From contig CBDFNN010000004.1 in NCBI GenBank assembly GCA_965250215.1, positions 3,658,001-3,722,000 on the forward strand: a DNA stretch of 64,000 nucleotides, given 5' to 3'. Shown here piece after piece: positions 25,582 to 34,929 of this stretch. The translations under genes and the position numbers were made by a program. The first letter of the stretch is position 1; the number at the start of each line of letters is the position of its first letter. This DNA is from CBDFNN01 sp965250215 (GTDB lineage Bacteria; Bacteroidota; Rhodothermia; Rhodothermales; DATKEJ01). The notes under the pieces were generated by a model. It worked only from the letters and a program-made list of their open reading frames with translations. It made no database searches and had not been told where the DNA came from.

Positions 25582-26646
25582 TCAAAGCATCGCTGGGAAA
25601 ATGTAATCCCAGAGAATCGATTTCATATCCGTCGGCTGAATAAAATTTGCGCCTGTGGTAACAACAACGAGATCGAAAGAAGGAACGATGTACATGAACT
25701 GTCCTCCACTACCTCGTCCATACAAAATGAAGTCATCTACGACGATTTCTCTCCCTTTTCCAAGCCACCACATGTCATTATAGCCATTCCCATCGGTAAA
25801 AATGTGGGAAGGTTCGTAGAGTCCTTGGATCCATTCCTTAGGCACGACCTGCTCGCCGTCGTACATGCCCTCATTCAAAATCAATTGCCCGATTTTTGAT
25901 AGGTCGGTTGGAAATACGAATAAACCCCAGCCACCATTAGTCAATCCATCGGGTCTGCCTTTTGACCATTGCCAAGTTTCGATACCTAGGGGTTCGAACA
26001 ATTTCTCGGCGGCGTATGCTTCTAAGGTCGAATCCAATCGCGCGGTTAAAGCAGCTGTCAATAGAATGCTATTCCCTGTATTCAAAACCCATTCCTCTCC
26101 TGGTTCTGAAATAAAATCCTGAGTCATGACATGCCTGATCCAATCAGAGCTAAACTCAAGTGAGTTTCGGGGATTTCCGGAAAAAATGTATGGGAGTGAA
26201 GTTTCGTTCCAAAAGAATCCCGTCCTCATATCGAGAAGATGTTCGATAGTAATTTCTTCGAACTCTTCTCTTCGACTTACATCATTGTACTCGGGAAGAA
26301 GCGGTGCAAGTAAAGAGTCTCTAGCAAGGTTTAATGTATCGTCAAGCGCGATACCTGTCAGCAGTGAGGTAATGCCACTTGTAATTCCGTAAACATTAGT
26401 GAGCACATTTCGATTCAAACCACGGAAATATGCATCTATCGCAATCTTATCATTTCTGCGAATAACGATGCTCTCTACCGCTCCATAATTTCCCTTCGAC
26501 AATTCCGTCAATAGCGGGCCAATAAATTCAGGATCCAACCCATTTTCACGGAGGCGCTCATTGTCAATCGAAGCCAGCGGATCCGCGGAATCACAGCCTA
26601 CGACTAAGAAAACCAGAATTAGGACGGAAAGCAGTCTATTTGTCAT
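25582..26646 (-). CDS. Serine hydrolase (class C beta-lactamase)-like lipoprotein, catalytic motif lost
   Basis: A 354-residue lipoprotein (lipobox VVGC, Cys18) with the fold pattern of the beta-lactamase/penicillin-binding-protein-like serine hydrolases: ITIEHLLDMRTG, FEPLGIETWQW, GWGLFVFPTDLSKIGQLIL, RGSGGQFMYIVPSFDLVVV. The region that should hold the nucleophile reads YGITSGITSLLTG (about 87-99), where relatives have SxTKSITSLL, so both Ser and Lys of SxxK are replaced. The second motif YxN/YSN is also absent (WVLNTGNS). It is therefore probably a pseudoenzyme with a binding or envelope role. Compare the intact homolog at 43769-45457. Confidence 0.83.
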   Translation of the reverse strand: MTNRLLSVLILVFLVVGCDSADPLASIDNERLRENGLDPEFIGPLLTELSKGNYGAVESIVIRRNDKIAIDAYFRGLNRNVLTNVYGITSGITSLLTGIALDDTLNLARDSLLAPLLPEYNDVSRREEFEEITIEHLLDMRTGFFWNETSLPYIFSGNPRNSLEFSSDWIRHVMTQDFISEPGEEWVLNTGNSILLTAALTARLDSTLEAYAAEKLFEPLGIETWQWSKGRPDGLTNGGWGLFVFPTDLSKIGQLILNEGMYDGEQVVPKEWIQGLYEPSHIFTDGNGYNDMWWLGKGREIVVDDFILYGRGSGGQFMYIVPSFDLVVVTTGANFIQPTDMKSILWDYIFPAML

Positions 26647-26785
26647 TCTTAAAGCTAGGCTTGGTTTCCTATTTGAATGGAGGAAAAATTATTCCATTAA
26701 AAGATTGTCTCACGGAGATGCACTAAACATTACCTGAATTTGAGGGTCTAGTTACCATAGTCAAATAATAGATGCGGAACTCGAT

Positions 26786-29665
26786 ATGAACAATGTAAAA
26801 ATACTACTCATTCTTGCTTTCATAGGCGCTGGATTGGGATGCTCCCAAACCAAAACGCAAATGAAGGAAGAGCCGAGCTCTGAACTCTCTATAGAAGCCG
26901 TTGAAGCGTCGAATTCAGTAACTCCCCAGGAGATTCCATTTGACCCAGATGTTATTCGTGGGACTCTTGAAAATGGAATGAGTTACTTCGTTAAGAAAAA
27001 TAGTGAGCCATTAAATAGAGCAGAGCTGAGACTCGTAATCAAAGTCGGCTCAATAGTCGAGGACGATGACCAACTTGGTCTCGCTCACCTCACCGAGCAT
27101 ATGGCATTCAATGGCACAACAAACTATGCAAAGCAAGAACTAGTAAACTATCTAGAATCAGTCGGAACTCAGTTTGGACCCGATCTAAATGCCTACACAA
27201 GTTTCGACGAAACGGTCTACATGCTCCAAGTCAGGAGCGATAGCCTTGAACAAATGGAAACAGGCTTCGATATCCTACGAGAATGGGCGGGCGAAATCAT
27301 AATGGATCCGGAGGAAGTTGATAAGGAACGAGGCGTCGTTATTGAGGAATGGAGACTCGGACAAGGCGCGGGACAACGCATACAAAATCAGCAATTTCCC
27401 GTCATCTTCCATGGATCGAAGTATGCTGAAAGGCTACCCATTGGAAAAAAAGAAGTCCTCGAAAATTTTGACCATGAAGCGATAGTCAGATTTTACAAGG
27501 ATTGGTATAGACCCAATCTAATGTCACTCGTTGCAGTTGGGGATTTCGATCAAGATCAAATCGAATCATGGATCAAAGACAAATTTTCTGATCTGACAAA
27601 TCCAGAAAGCTCGAGACCCAGACAAGAATTCTCGATCCCCGACCATGATGAAACTCTATTTGGCTTAACAACAGATCCCGAAGCGCCGCAAACCATGGTT
27701 CAGATCATGTACAAACATGACTCGTCCAAAATTGTGAACATTGAAGACTTCCGGAGATCAACTATACAGTCAATGTATGATGGCCTTATTAATCAAAGAC
27801 TTCAGGAGTACACACAAAAACCCAACCCGCCCTTCATGTTCGCATACTCCGGGTTGAGTCCGTTTACGGACAGCAAGACCTTCTATATGATGGCTGCGAT
27901 GATGCCTGAAGGTGGAGATCACCTTCAAGCGACCCAAATTCTGTTTCAGGAGGCAAGGAGAGCAAAAGAGTTTGGATTTACGCAATCTGAGTTGGATAGA
28001 TTGAAGACTCAGACCTTGAGATCTTCGGAAAGAGCATTCCAAGAAAAGGACAAAACGGACTCCAGGCGGATTGCAGGAGGCTTAGTTAACTCTGCCCTTT
28101 CTGGTCGGGCGCTCACCTCACCTGAATTCAGATATTCCACCATTCGAAAAGTCGTCCCAGAAATTCGTCTGGAAGAAGTAAATGCGATCGCCTCAAAATG
28201 GATACGAGACAAAAGTCGAATAATCCTAGCGACCGCCCCAGAAAAGGAAGGCGTTTCCATTCCGAGTGAAGCTGCATTCAACCTGCTTTTGTCAAAGGTC
28301 TCCGATCTTGAGATAAAGGCTTATGAGGACGAGGTTTCTGACGCACCTCTATTAGCAAACCTTCCTAACCCAGGTAGCATTCTGACGGAGGAGCTGGAAG
28401 CTGACCTAGATCTTACGAGATTGGTGCTGTCCAATGAGATAGAAGTGGTTCTCAAGAAAACAGATTTCAAAAACGACCAAATATTATTTACTGCAAGCAG
28501 CCCCGGAGGCTCGTCACTGGCTCCCGACGATGATTTTATTTCGGCCCAATATGCCTCCTTCGCCTTGTCAGAATCCGGTCTAGGGAACTTCGATTCAATT
28601 CAGCTCAAGAAAAAACTCACTGGTAAAATTGCTACAGCAAGGGCATCCGTCGGAGTCTTGGAAGAGAGTATTAGTGGATCATCTTCACCAGCAGATCTTG
28701 AGACTATGTTTCAGCTGATCTACCTGAATTTCGTAGAACCGAGAAAAGACGTCGACTCCTTTGCCGCTTTCAAAACCAATTACGGTGGATTTATCCGCGG
28801 TATGATGAACAGCCCAGAGGCCGTGTTCAGAGACAGTATGAGCATCGCGATGTCACAGAATCATCCCCGTTCTCGGCCATTGACAGAGGACAGACTTAAT
28901 GAGATTGACCTTGAGAAGGCCTACGCGTTCTATAAAGATCGATTCGCCGATGCCAGCGACTTCAAATTCTATTTTATTGGGAATCTGGACTTCGATAAAA
29001 CGAAGTCATTTATTGAACAGTACCTAGCATCACTTCCGACGCTAGATCGTCAGGAAGACTGGGTAGACACGGGCATAAGAACGCCTAGTGGTAAAATTTT
29101 CAAAGAGATCCTAAAGGGCAAAGAGCCTAAAAGCCAAGTTGCAATTCGATTTACGGGAAAGGTGGACTGGAGTATTGATGCCCGTATCGACATGAATGTC
29201 TTGCAAGACGCATTACAAATTAAACTTCGCGAGGTATTGAGAGAAGATCTCGGTGGTACGTACGGAGTCGGTGTTCGTGGTTTTGTTCGCAAGGAGCCTC
29301 ACGAAAGCTTTCAGATCGGGATAGATTTCGGTTGTGACCCATCCAGAGTTGAAGAACTTATTGCATCGATTCAGGCCCAACTATCGGATCTTCGACAAAA
29401 CGGACTTTCAGACGTATATCTACAAAAAGTGCGAGAGACTTATAAGTCCAAACATGAAGAAGACCTGCGTAGCAATTCCTTCTGGTTGAGCGCTCTTAGA
29501 TACATTGATGAGAATAATCTCCACGCCAGCTATGCATCGGAGCACTGGGGTCCAAGAATAAATGCCACAACCCCAGAAATACTAAAGGATTCAGCAAATA
29601 TTTTCCTTGACAGAACGAATGAGGCCATCTTTATCCTCAAACCAGAACCGGACACCGCCAACTAA
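26786..29665 (+). CDS. M16 family zinc metallopeptidase lipoprotein
   Basis: A 959-residue lipoprotein (lipobox GLGC, Cys19) with two M16 halves. The inverted zinc motif HLTEH is at residues 101-105 (HxxEH), with a further glutamate in the following KERGVVIEEW block (about 180-190) as third ligand. The second half (from about 540) is inactive-like, as is usual. This is the pitrilysin/PqqL layout of Bacteroidota; it would degrade peptides in the periplasm or at the outer membrane. It starts at an ATG, 140 bases downstream of the divergent serine-hydrolase-like gene. Confidence 0.92.
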   Translation: MNNVKILLILAFIGAGLGCSQTKTQMKEEPSSELSIEAVEASNSVTPQEIPFDPDVIRGTLENGMSYFVKKNSEPLNRAELRLVIKVGSIVEDDDQLGLAHLTEHMAFNGTTNYAKQELVNYLESVGTQFGPDLNAYTSFDETVYMLQVRSDSLEQMETGFDILREWAGEIIMDPEEVDKERGVVIEEWRLGQGAGQRIQNQQFPVIFHGSKYAERLPIGKKEVLENFDHEAIVRFYKDWYRPNLMSLVAVGDFDQDQIESWIKDKFSDLTNPESSRPRQEFSIPDHDETLFGLTTDPEAPQTMVQIMYKHDSSKIVNIEDFRRSTIQSMYDGLINQRLQEYTQKPNPPFMFAYSGLSPFTDSKTFYMMAAMMPEGGDHLQATQILFQEARRAKEFGFTQSELDRLKTQTLRSSERAFQEKDKTDSRRIAGGLVNSALSGRALTSPEFRYSTIRKVVPEIRLEEVNAIASKWIRDKSRIILATAPEKEGVSIPSEAAFNLLLSKVSDLEIKAYEDEVSDAPLLANLPNPGSILTEELEADLDLTRLVLSNEIEVVLKKTDFKNDQILFTASSPGGSSLAPDDDFISAQYASFALSESGLGNFDSIQLKKKLTGKIATARASVGVLEESISGSSSPADLETMFQLIYLNFVEPRKDVDSFAAFKTNYGGFIRGMMNSPEAVFRDSMSIAMSQNHPRSRPLTEDRLNEIDLEKAYAFYKDRFADASDFKFYFIGNLDFDKTKSFIEQYLASLPTLDRQEDWVDTGIRTPSGKIFKEILKGKEPKSQVAIRFTGKVDWSIDARIDMNVLQDALQIKLREVLREDLGGTYGVGVRGFVRKEPHESFQIGIDFGCDPSRVEELIASIQAQLSDLRQNGLSDVYLQKVRETYKSKHEEDLRSNSFWLSALRYIDENNLHASYASEHWGPRINATTPEILKDSANIFLDRTNEAIFILKPEPDTAN

Positions 29666-29776
29666 CTAGATTGGTTGACTAGACTGCTGAGAAATAGGAA
29701 TTGTGGAAGTATCTAGTTTCAGAAAAATGTGCTGGGAAATTGACTCGAAGGAATGCCAGACCAGCGGGCCTACGGC

Positions 29777-30133
29777 CTATTCAGCTGGCACCGGGGTGAC
29801 CGCAGACTGATCTTCCTCACCCGTTCGAATTCGATATACTTTTTCCACCGGTAGAACAAAAATCTTCCCATCACCTACCTCGCCGGTCCGACCTCCACGC
29901 ATAATGGCGTCAACGGTTTTCTCAACGAATAATTCTGTGACTCCAATTTCCAATCTCACTTTTTCTGAGAGTGACATCAAAACTCTCGTTCCGCGGTAGG
30001 TCTCAACGTGTTCCATTTCGCCACCGTGGCCTTGTATCTTTGATACAGAAAGCCCACGGACATCGATCTTGTACAGTTCCTTTAAGACAGCGTTCAGGCG
30101 CTCACTTCGAATTATGGCAACAACTAATCTCAT
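29777..30133 (-). CDS. glnK: PII nitrogen regulatory protein, T-loop variant
   Basis: A 118-residue PII protein that senses 2-oxoglutarate and ATP/ADP and, as the partner of the amtB just upstream (7-base gap), probably blocks the ammonium channel. VRGLSVSKIQGHG and the C-terminal signature GEVGDGKIFVLPVEKVYRIRTGE are clear. The T-loop reads ETYRGTRVLMSLSEKVRLEIGV; the canonical RGAEY is RGTRV, so the tyrosine that is uridylylated in proteobacterial PII is missing. Regulation by uridylylation is therefore unlikely. A short acidic tail is added at the end. Confidence 0.94.
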   Translation of the reverse strand: MRLVVAIIRSERLNAVLKELYKIDVRGLSVSKIQGHGGEMEHVETYRGTRVLMSLSEKVRLEIGVTELFVEKTVDAIMRGGRTGEVGDGKIFVLPVEKVYRIRTGEEDQSAVTPVPAE

Positions 30134-30140
30134 AAATATT

Positions 30141-31460
30141 CTAGTTTAGAATTACATCCATTTCAGATAGCAGTATCGCACCTTCTCCATCTGAATAAGC
30201 TTCTTCGCTGTGAAGAGTAACATCAAGTCCCTGCCCTTCAACCTTGTCATCAACCCTCAATGTCATCACTAAGCCGATGCCTTTGAGCAGAATGAATGAC
30301 ATGATGGCGCTATAGCTGATTGTCGCGACGATACCAATAAATTGAACTTGGACCTGACTGGCGTTTCCAAATAGCAGGCCATTACTTCCTCCCCATGCCT
30401 CGGCAGCGAAAACTCCAGTAAGTAGAGCCCCAACAATTCCTCCTACTCCGTGTGCTGCAAGCACGTCTAATGAATCGTCGAGTCTTGTTTTGGCTCGATA
30501 TTGAATAGCAAAATAACTTGGTATCGCAACCACTGCCCCGAGTAGTATCGCATACATCGGCGATATAAAACCAGCTGCCGGGGTAATTCCAACCAATCCC
30601 ACAACGATTGCAGTGGCAGCACCAACAGCCGTCGGTTTACCTGTTTTGAAATATTCTAGTAGAGTCCAAGAAACGAGGGCAGCGGCAGGCGCAAACATCG
30701 TATTGACCAATGCAAGAGTTGCCGATGTACCGGCGCTGAGCGCACTGCCCCCATTGAAGCCAAACCATCCAAACCAGAGCAGTCCTGCACCCAAAAGTGC
30801 AAAAGGTACATTGTGTGGAAGCAGAGCTTGCCTCGAATAATCGCGTCTCTTTCCAAGTACCAGAGCTGCGACGACAGCAGCAGCAGCTGCATTAATATGC
30901 ACGACAGTGCCTCCAGCAAAATCCAAAGCACCTTCAGCGGCTAACCATCCTCCTCCCCACACCCAGTGACAGACAGGAGCATACACGAGAATGGACCAGA
31001 GGGTAATAAAAATCAAATAGGCCCCGAAATTCATCCTTTCGACGACAGCTCCAGATATCAACGCAGCTGTAATGATTACGAAAGTCCCTTGGAAGGCCAT
31101 GAAAAGAAGATCGGGAATATCACCAGCTACTCCAGTCTCGAGTCCAACATCTCGCAAGAATGCAAAAGAGAAGTCTCCAATCAAAGAATTCCCGGACCCA
31201 AAAGCCAAAGAATACCCGACAAGTACCCAGGCCACTCCAACAAATCCGAGTGAAATGAAACTCATCATCATCGTATTGAGAGCGTTCTTCGATCTTACTA
31301 GTCCGCCGTAGAAGAAAGCAAGTGCGGGTGTCATCAGAACGACTAAAGCCGTTGCCATCAACATCCAAGAGGTGTCAGCTCCGTTTACCTCACCTTCCGC
31401 CAGAAGGGGCGTCGAAAGAACCAATAAGAAGGCCAATGAATAAAGTGCTTTTCGAATCAT
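30141..31460 (-). CDS. amtB: Ammonium transporter
   Basis: A 439-residue inner-membrane channel with an N-terminal signal-like segment and about 11 transmembrane helices. Conserved features are FFYGGLVRSKNALNTMMMSF (about 49-68), WVWGGGWLA, the pore histidines in VVHINAAAAA and AAHGVGGIVG, and the C-terminal EGQGLDVTLHSEEAYSDGE that contacts PII. It conducts ammonia or ammonium. It forms an operon with the PII gene behind it. No sigma-54 site is visible upstream; the start is an ATG. Confidence 0.95.
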   Translation of the reverse strand: MIRKALYSLAFLLVLSTPLLAEGEVNGADTSWMLMATALVVLMTPALAFFYGGLVRSKNALNTMMMSFISLGFVGVAWVLVGYSLAFGSGNSLIGDFSFAFLRDVGLETGVAGDIPDLLFMAFQGTFVIITAALISGAVVERMNFGAYLIFITLWSILVYAPVCHWVWGGGWLAAEGALDFAGGTVVHINAAAAAVVAALVLGKRRDYSRQALLPHNVPFALLGAGLLWFGWFGFNGGSALSAGTSATLALVNTMFAPAAALVSWTLLEYFKTGKPTAVGAATAIVVGLVGITPAAGFISPMYAILLGAVVAIPSYFAIQYRAKTRLDDSLDVLAAHGVGGIVGALLTGVFAAEAWGGSNGLLFGNASQVQVQFIGIVATISYSAIMSFILLKGIGLVMTLRVDDKVEGQGLDVTLHSEEAYSDGEGAILLSEMDVILN

Positions 31461-31694
31461 CTGTTTTTTTTCGCTAGTGAAATACGAACTACAAGTCGAG
31501 ATGATAACAAGTCGCAGGGTAAGAAACTACCGTCTTTATTTAAATTTGCCTGTTTTTATTAACAAAAAGCACTTCCATGCCTATTATTTTAAATATATTT
31601 CACAATTCAGACAAATAACAGAGGCCTTATTCCAAGGCAATACCTTGGCTGTTTCAGATTTCGGAATCGAAATCCTGAGATAAGAGGTGGAGAA

Positions 31695-34163
31695 CTAATT
31701 GTAGCGACGAGAACGCCGTTCGACCTCTGAGTTTAAATCCTCCAAATCGGACTGAAGTCTCTTCAATGAGCTTTCAAGATCCTCCAATTCGAAGGATCCT
31801 GATCTTTCGATCTTCCTTTTGATATTTTGTATTTCCCTACTAAGCACCCTTTTAGCGATCTCCGCCGAAATACGATTTTCCGCTCTTGAATCAGTTCTCA
31901 CGCGTCTCAAGCTACGCTGATCAACTTGCTCTCGATCGGAGCCAAAGACCTTGCGAAAAAATCTTCTCAGTCCGCGTCTTTCTCCATTTCTGTCTTCTAT
32001 GAAAATGTCTGGATTATTGAATCTTCCGGACTTTATCGCGTTTCCAGCAAATGAAAATTTGTAAAAGTCAGCAACTACTCTCAAGGCATTGTGACCACCA
32101 GATCCCCAGTAGTCCGATCTAAAATGGATGCTTGGTTCATTAAATCCGATCCATGAACCAGCCACAAGATTTGGATGCATCTGAATGAACCATCCATCCG
32201 CATTGTTTTGAGTCGTCCCAGTTTTACCAGCGAAATCCTGAGTCAATCCAAACCTGTTCCTGACATCACTTGCCGTTCCGAAATCAACGACACCCCGCAT
32301 CATGTCTGTCAATTGGTCACTTATATCTTCATTCAACACTTGCTCTCGTTCTCCTCTTTGCTCAAACAAGACTTCTCCGGCCGAACTTGAAATCGAACGA
32401 ATCCAATACGGACGCACGTACTCTCCTCTGTTCGCAATAGTCGAATAGGAACTCACCATTTCAAGGAGGCTAGCCTCGCTTGTTCCAAGTGCCAAGGACT
32501 GAACTTCCCTGAGTTCGCTGTCTCGTATTCCCATTCTTTTTGCAAGAGTCGCGGCACTGCTTGGCCCCACATCATCCATTAGATATTTTGTTACCTCATT
32601 GTTTGATTTTGCCAAAGCCTTGGCCAAAGTTACTTCATCGTCTCTTCCGTCGCCGGCCCTCGCAAATCTGAATTCGCGCCGTATGCCACCGTTTTCATAT
32701 TGGTGATAAGGTTGATATCCCTTTCTTAATGCTGCAGCGTAGACAAAAGGTTTGAAAATGGATCCGACTTGCCTCTTGGCCATCGCCACGTGATCGTACT
32801 GATCGGTTCTGTAGTTCCTGCTACCAACCCAGGCTTTTACCTGTCCTGAGTGGGGGTCAATAGCCACGAAACCCATCTGTAACCGGCTTGCGGCAATTTT
32901 TAGTGAATCGACGAAGGACTCGTCTGTTTTCAGCTCTGCCAATCGTGCCTCTTTGGGTCCAGATCCGCTTCGATATCGGTCTGTTTGCTTTATTAGCCGA
33001 TCAAGAAGGGACGCCTTCTTGTCCCAGAAATGCGCAAAGCCTTCAACTTTCTCGGCTTTCTTTTGATAAGGAGTGGTCTTTGTTGAGAGAAATGTATTCT
33101 TTTTTGCCGACCATTCGACATCGACCACGGCCTGCAAAGCGGGCATCCACTTTCTAGACGATTGATTAGCATATTCTTGTAACCGGGAATCAAGAGTGGT
33201 TTGGATAAGCAATCCGTCGCGATAGAGATCCAGTCCATTAACCTCGGCCCATTCCATGGCATCTTGCTGCACTCGCCTGACAAAATGAGATGCTTGTGAG
33301 GTAAATATACTTTGCCGTCTAAAATTCAACCTTAGGGGTCTGGCCTGTAGCAATTCGAGAAGATCAGTATCAAGCCGACCGTGCTTTGCCATCTGAGCTA
33401 AGACGATATTTCTTCTACTCCTAGCCCTGTCAGGGTGTCTTTTCGGATTGTAGTAGGACGTTCCTTTTAAGACACCAACCAGAGTCGCGCTCTCAAGTAA
33501 ATTGAGTTCAGAGGCTGATTTATTGAAATAAGTTCGGGCACCCATCTCAATTCCAGTAGCCTGATAAATAAATGGGATATAGTTGAGATAGATTTCAAGA
33601 ATCTCCTGCTTTGAAAAACTAGTCTCAATCTTAATGGCTGTAACTACTTCTTTGAGCTTCCGATTGATAGAAATTGATCGACCCACTCTTTTCGGGTAAG
33701 CAACTCGGGCTAGTTGTTGGGGAATCGTCGAACCACCCTGACGGTCGCCTATTGCTGTGTGGTAAATCGACGAAAGCGTTCTTTTTACGTCTACACCATT
33801 GTGCTGAAAAAATCGATGGTCCTCGGTCGAAATCAATGCATCTATCACGTAGGGGGACACGTCAGCCAAGGAAACCCAATGCTTATCGCTCCTCCGCAAA
33901 GATGCCAACTCGACACCATCAGCACTCATAATACGACTGGGCCGATCCGAACTCTCACTCATCAAATCGCCCACAGAAGGAGTAAGCATGAATAGCAACA
34001 GGCAGTAAGAAGCAAAGATGGTAAAACCAGCAAGACCTGAATAAGCTACGTTGGTCCAAGTCAAATTCTTTAAAGAGAAAGATTTCCTCTTTTTCGTTGA
34101 CGAAGCCTTCGTTTTCTTTCCCGAGCTTCTAGATTTGCTATTTCCCTTTTTCTCCTTGGCCAT
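31695..34163 (-). CDS. Class A penicillin-binding protein (bifunctional glycosyltransferase/transpeptidase)
   Basis: An 822-residue peptidoglycan synthase. A lysine/serine-rich cytoplasmic tail (1-35) and one transmembrane helix (about 38-65) precede a GT51 domain (STEDHRFFQHNGVD near 113, GGSTIPQQLAR near 145, EIYLNYIPF). The transpeptidase carries the nucleophile in SIFK (Ser about 468), SNN and KTGTT. The C-terminal 100 residues are charged and end in a coiled coil (LEDLESSLKRLQSDLEDLNSEVERR), unlike many PBP1A proteins. No partner gene is next to it. It is divergent from the DinB gene. Confidence 0.94.
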   Translation of the reverse strand: MAKEKKGNSKSRSSGKKTKASSTKKRKSFSLKNLTWTNVAYSGLAGFTIFASYCLLLFMLTPSVGDLMSESSDRPSRIMSADGVELASLRRSDKHWVSLADVSPYVIDALISTEDHRFFQHNGVDVKRTLSSIYHTAIGDRQGGSTIPQQLARVAYPKRVGRSISINRKLKEVVTAIKIETSFSKQEILEIYLNYIPFIYQATGIEMGARTYFNKSASELNLLESATLVGVLKGTSYYNPKRHPDRARSRRNIVLAQMAKHGRLDTDLLELLQARPLRLNFRRQSIFTSQASHFVRRVQQDAMEWAEVNGLDLYRDGLLIQTTLDSRLQEYANQSSRKWMPALQAVVDVEWSAKKNTFLSTKTTPYQKKAEKVEGFAHFWDKKASLLDRLIKQTDRYRSGSGPKEARLAELKTDESFVDSLKIAASRLQMGFVAIDPHSGQVKAWVGSRNYRTDQYDHVAMAKRQVGSIFKPFVYAAALRKGYQPYHQYENGGIRREFRFARAGDGRDDEVTLAKALAKSNNEVTKYLMDDVGPSSAATLAKRMGIRDSELREVQSLALGTSEASLLEMVSSYSTIANRGEYVRPYWIRSISSSAGEVLFEQRGEREQVLNEDISDQLTDMMRGVVDFGTASDVRNRFGLTQDFAGKTGTTQNNADGWFIQMHPNLVAGSWIGFNEPSIHFRSDYWGSGGHNALRVVADFYKFSFAGNAIKSGRFNNPDIFIEDRNGERRGLRRFFRKVFGSDREQVDQRSLRRVRTDSRAENRISAEIAKRVLSREIQNIKRKIERSGSFELEDLESSLKRLQSDLEDLNSEVERRSRRYN

Positions 34164-34210
34164 GTCAATCTCTACGCCTTTATTCCTTGTCAGTTACAAG
34201 AAAAATTCAA

Positions 34211-34231
34211 TTCCGTGTTCCATATTCCGCT
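34211..34231 (-). repeat. Heptamer repeat related to CGGAACA
   Basis: Read on the minus strand the units are CGGAATA, TGGAACA and CGGAATT; on the plus strand TTCCGTG, TTCCATA, TTCCGCT. It lies in the 241-base gap between the divergent PBP and DinB genes. Confidence 0.5.
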
Positions 34232-34404
34232 CTCCTGATTCTATGAAACATAGACGTTGAAATGGAGGAATTGAGGATTCTAGTTCTGATTCCCAAAGCG
34301 ATTCACGATATTGAAAAGGACTATCAAAACCCTCTCGATCAGGGATAAACAAGGTGTCAAGGAAAACTTGAAATTCTAGTCTCTCTCCAAGTCCAATACA
34401 TAAA

Positions 34405-34929
34405 ATGGATCACACTCAACACTTCATAGATCAGTCGCTCCACTATTTGGTTGAAGACTACCCGAAACGAATTATAGCCTGTCTCGAAAAGCTAAATGAA
34501 CAACAAGTCTGGTGGAGGCCGAACCAGCAGTCCAATAGTGTCGGAAATCTCATCCTTCATTTGGCTGGAAATACCGGCCAATGGATCCACGAAGGAATAG
34601 GAGGCTTTGATTTTGATAGGAAGCGTGACTTGGAATTTTCTGCAGAATATGAGCCGAACAAAAAAGAGTTGCTCAGCATCTTGACCAACAGCCTTCACTC
34701 CAACAAGAGCGTATTGAATTCTCTTTCCTCTGCGAGACTAGAAGAAGAGCTAAGCATTCAAGGTTTCGAAGTGACTGTTCGCCTCGCACTCTATCATGCC
34801 GTCGAGCACTATTCAATGCATACTGGCCAAGTTGTCTATATCACTAAAATGCTCACAGGCGAGCCTTTGAACTTCTATTCCATTACCGAGAGTAATGCAA
34901 AGCCAACTTGGAAAAGCACCGGAATATGA
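34405..34929 (+). CDS. DinB/DUF1572-family protein
   Basis: A 174-residue four-helix-bundle protein of the DinB-like metal-binding superfamily. Candidate metal histidines are in LILHLAGN (about 51) and HAVEHYSMHTGQVVYITKML (about 131-142), with WWRPN and SNSVGNL near the start as in DUF1572. Related enzymes are thiol-dependent transferases, but the activity is unknown here. Its stop overlaps the next start (ATGA), so it is the first gene of a three-gene operon with two methyltransferases. Confidence 0.85.
   Translation: MDHTQHFIDQSLHYLVEDYPKRIIACLEKLNEQQVWWRPNQQSNSVGNLILHLAGNTGQWIHEGIGGFDFDRKRDLEFSAEYEPNKKELLSILTNSLHSNKSVLNSLSSARLEEELSIQGFEVTVRLALYHAVEHYSMHTGQVVYITKMLTGEPLNFYSITESNAKPTWKSTGI

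Noticed and set aside
31477..31683. Plus-strand frame of 68 codons in the amtB/PBP gap
   Set aside because: Composition is rich in rare aromatic/basic residues with no family match, and it only fills an AT-rich promoter region between amtB and the PBP gene.
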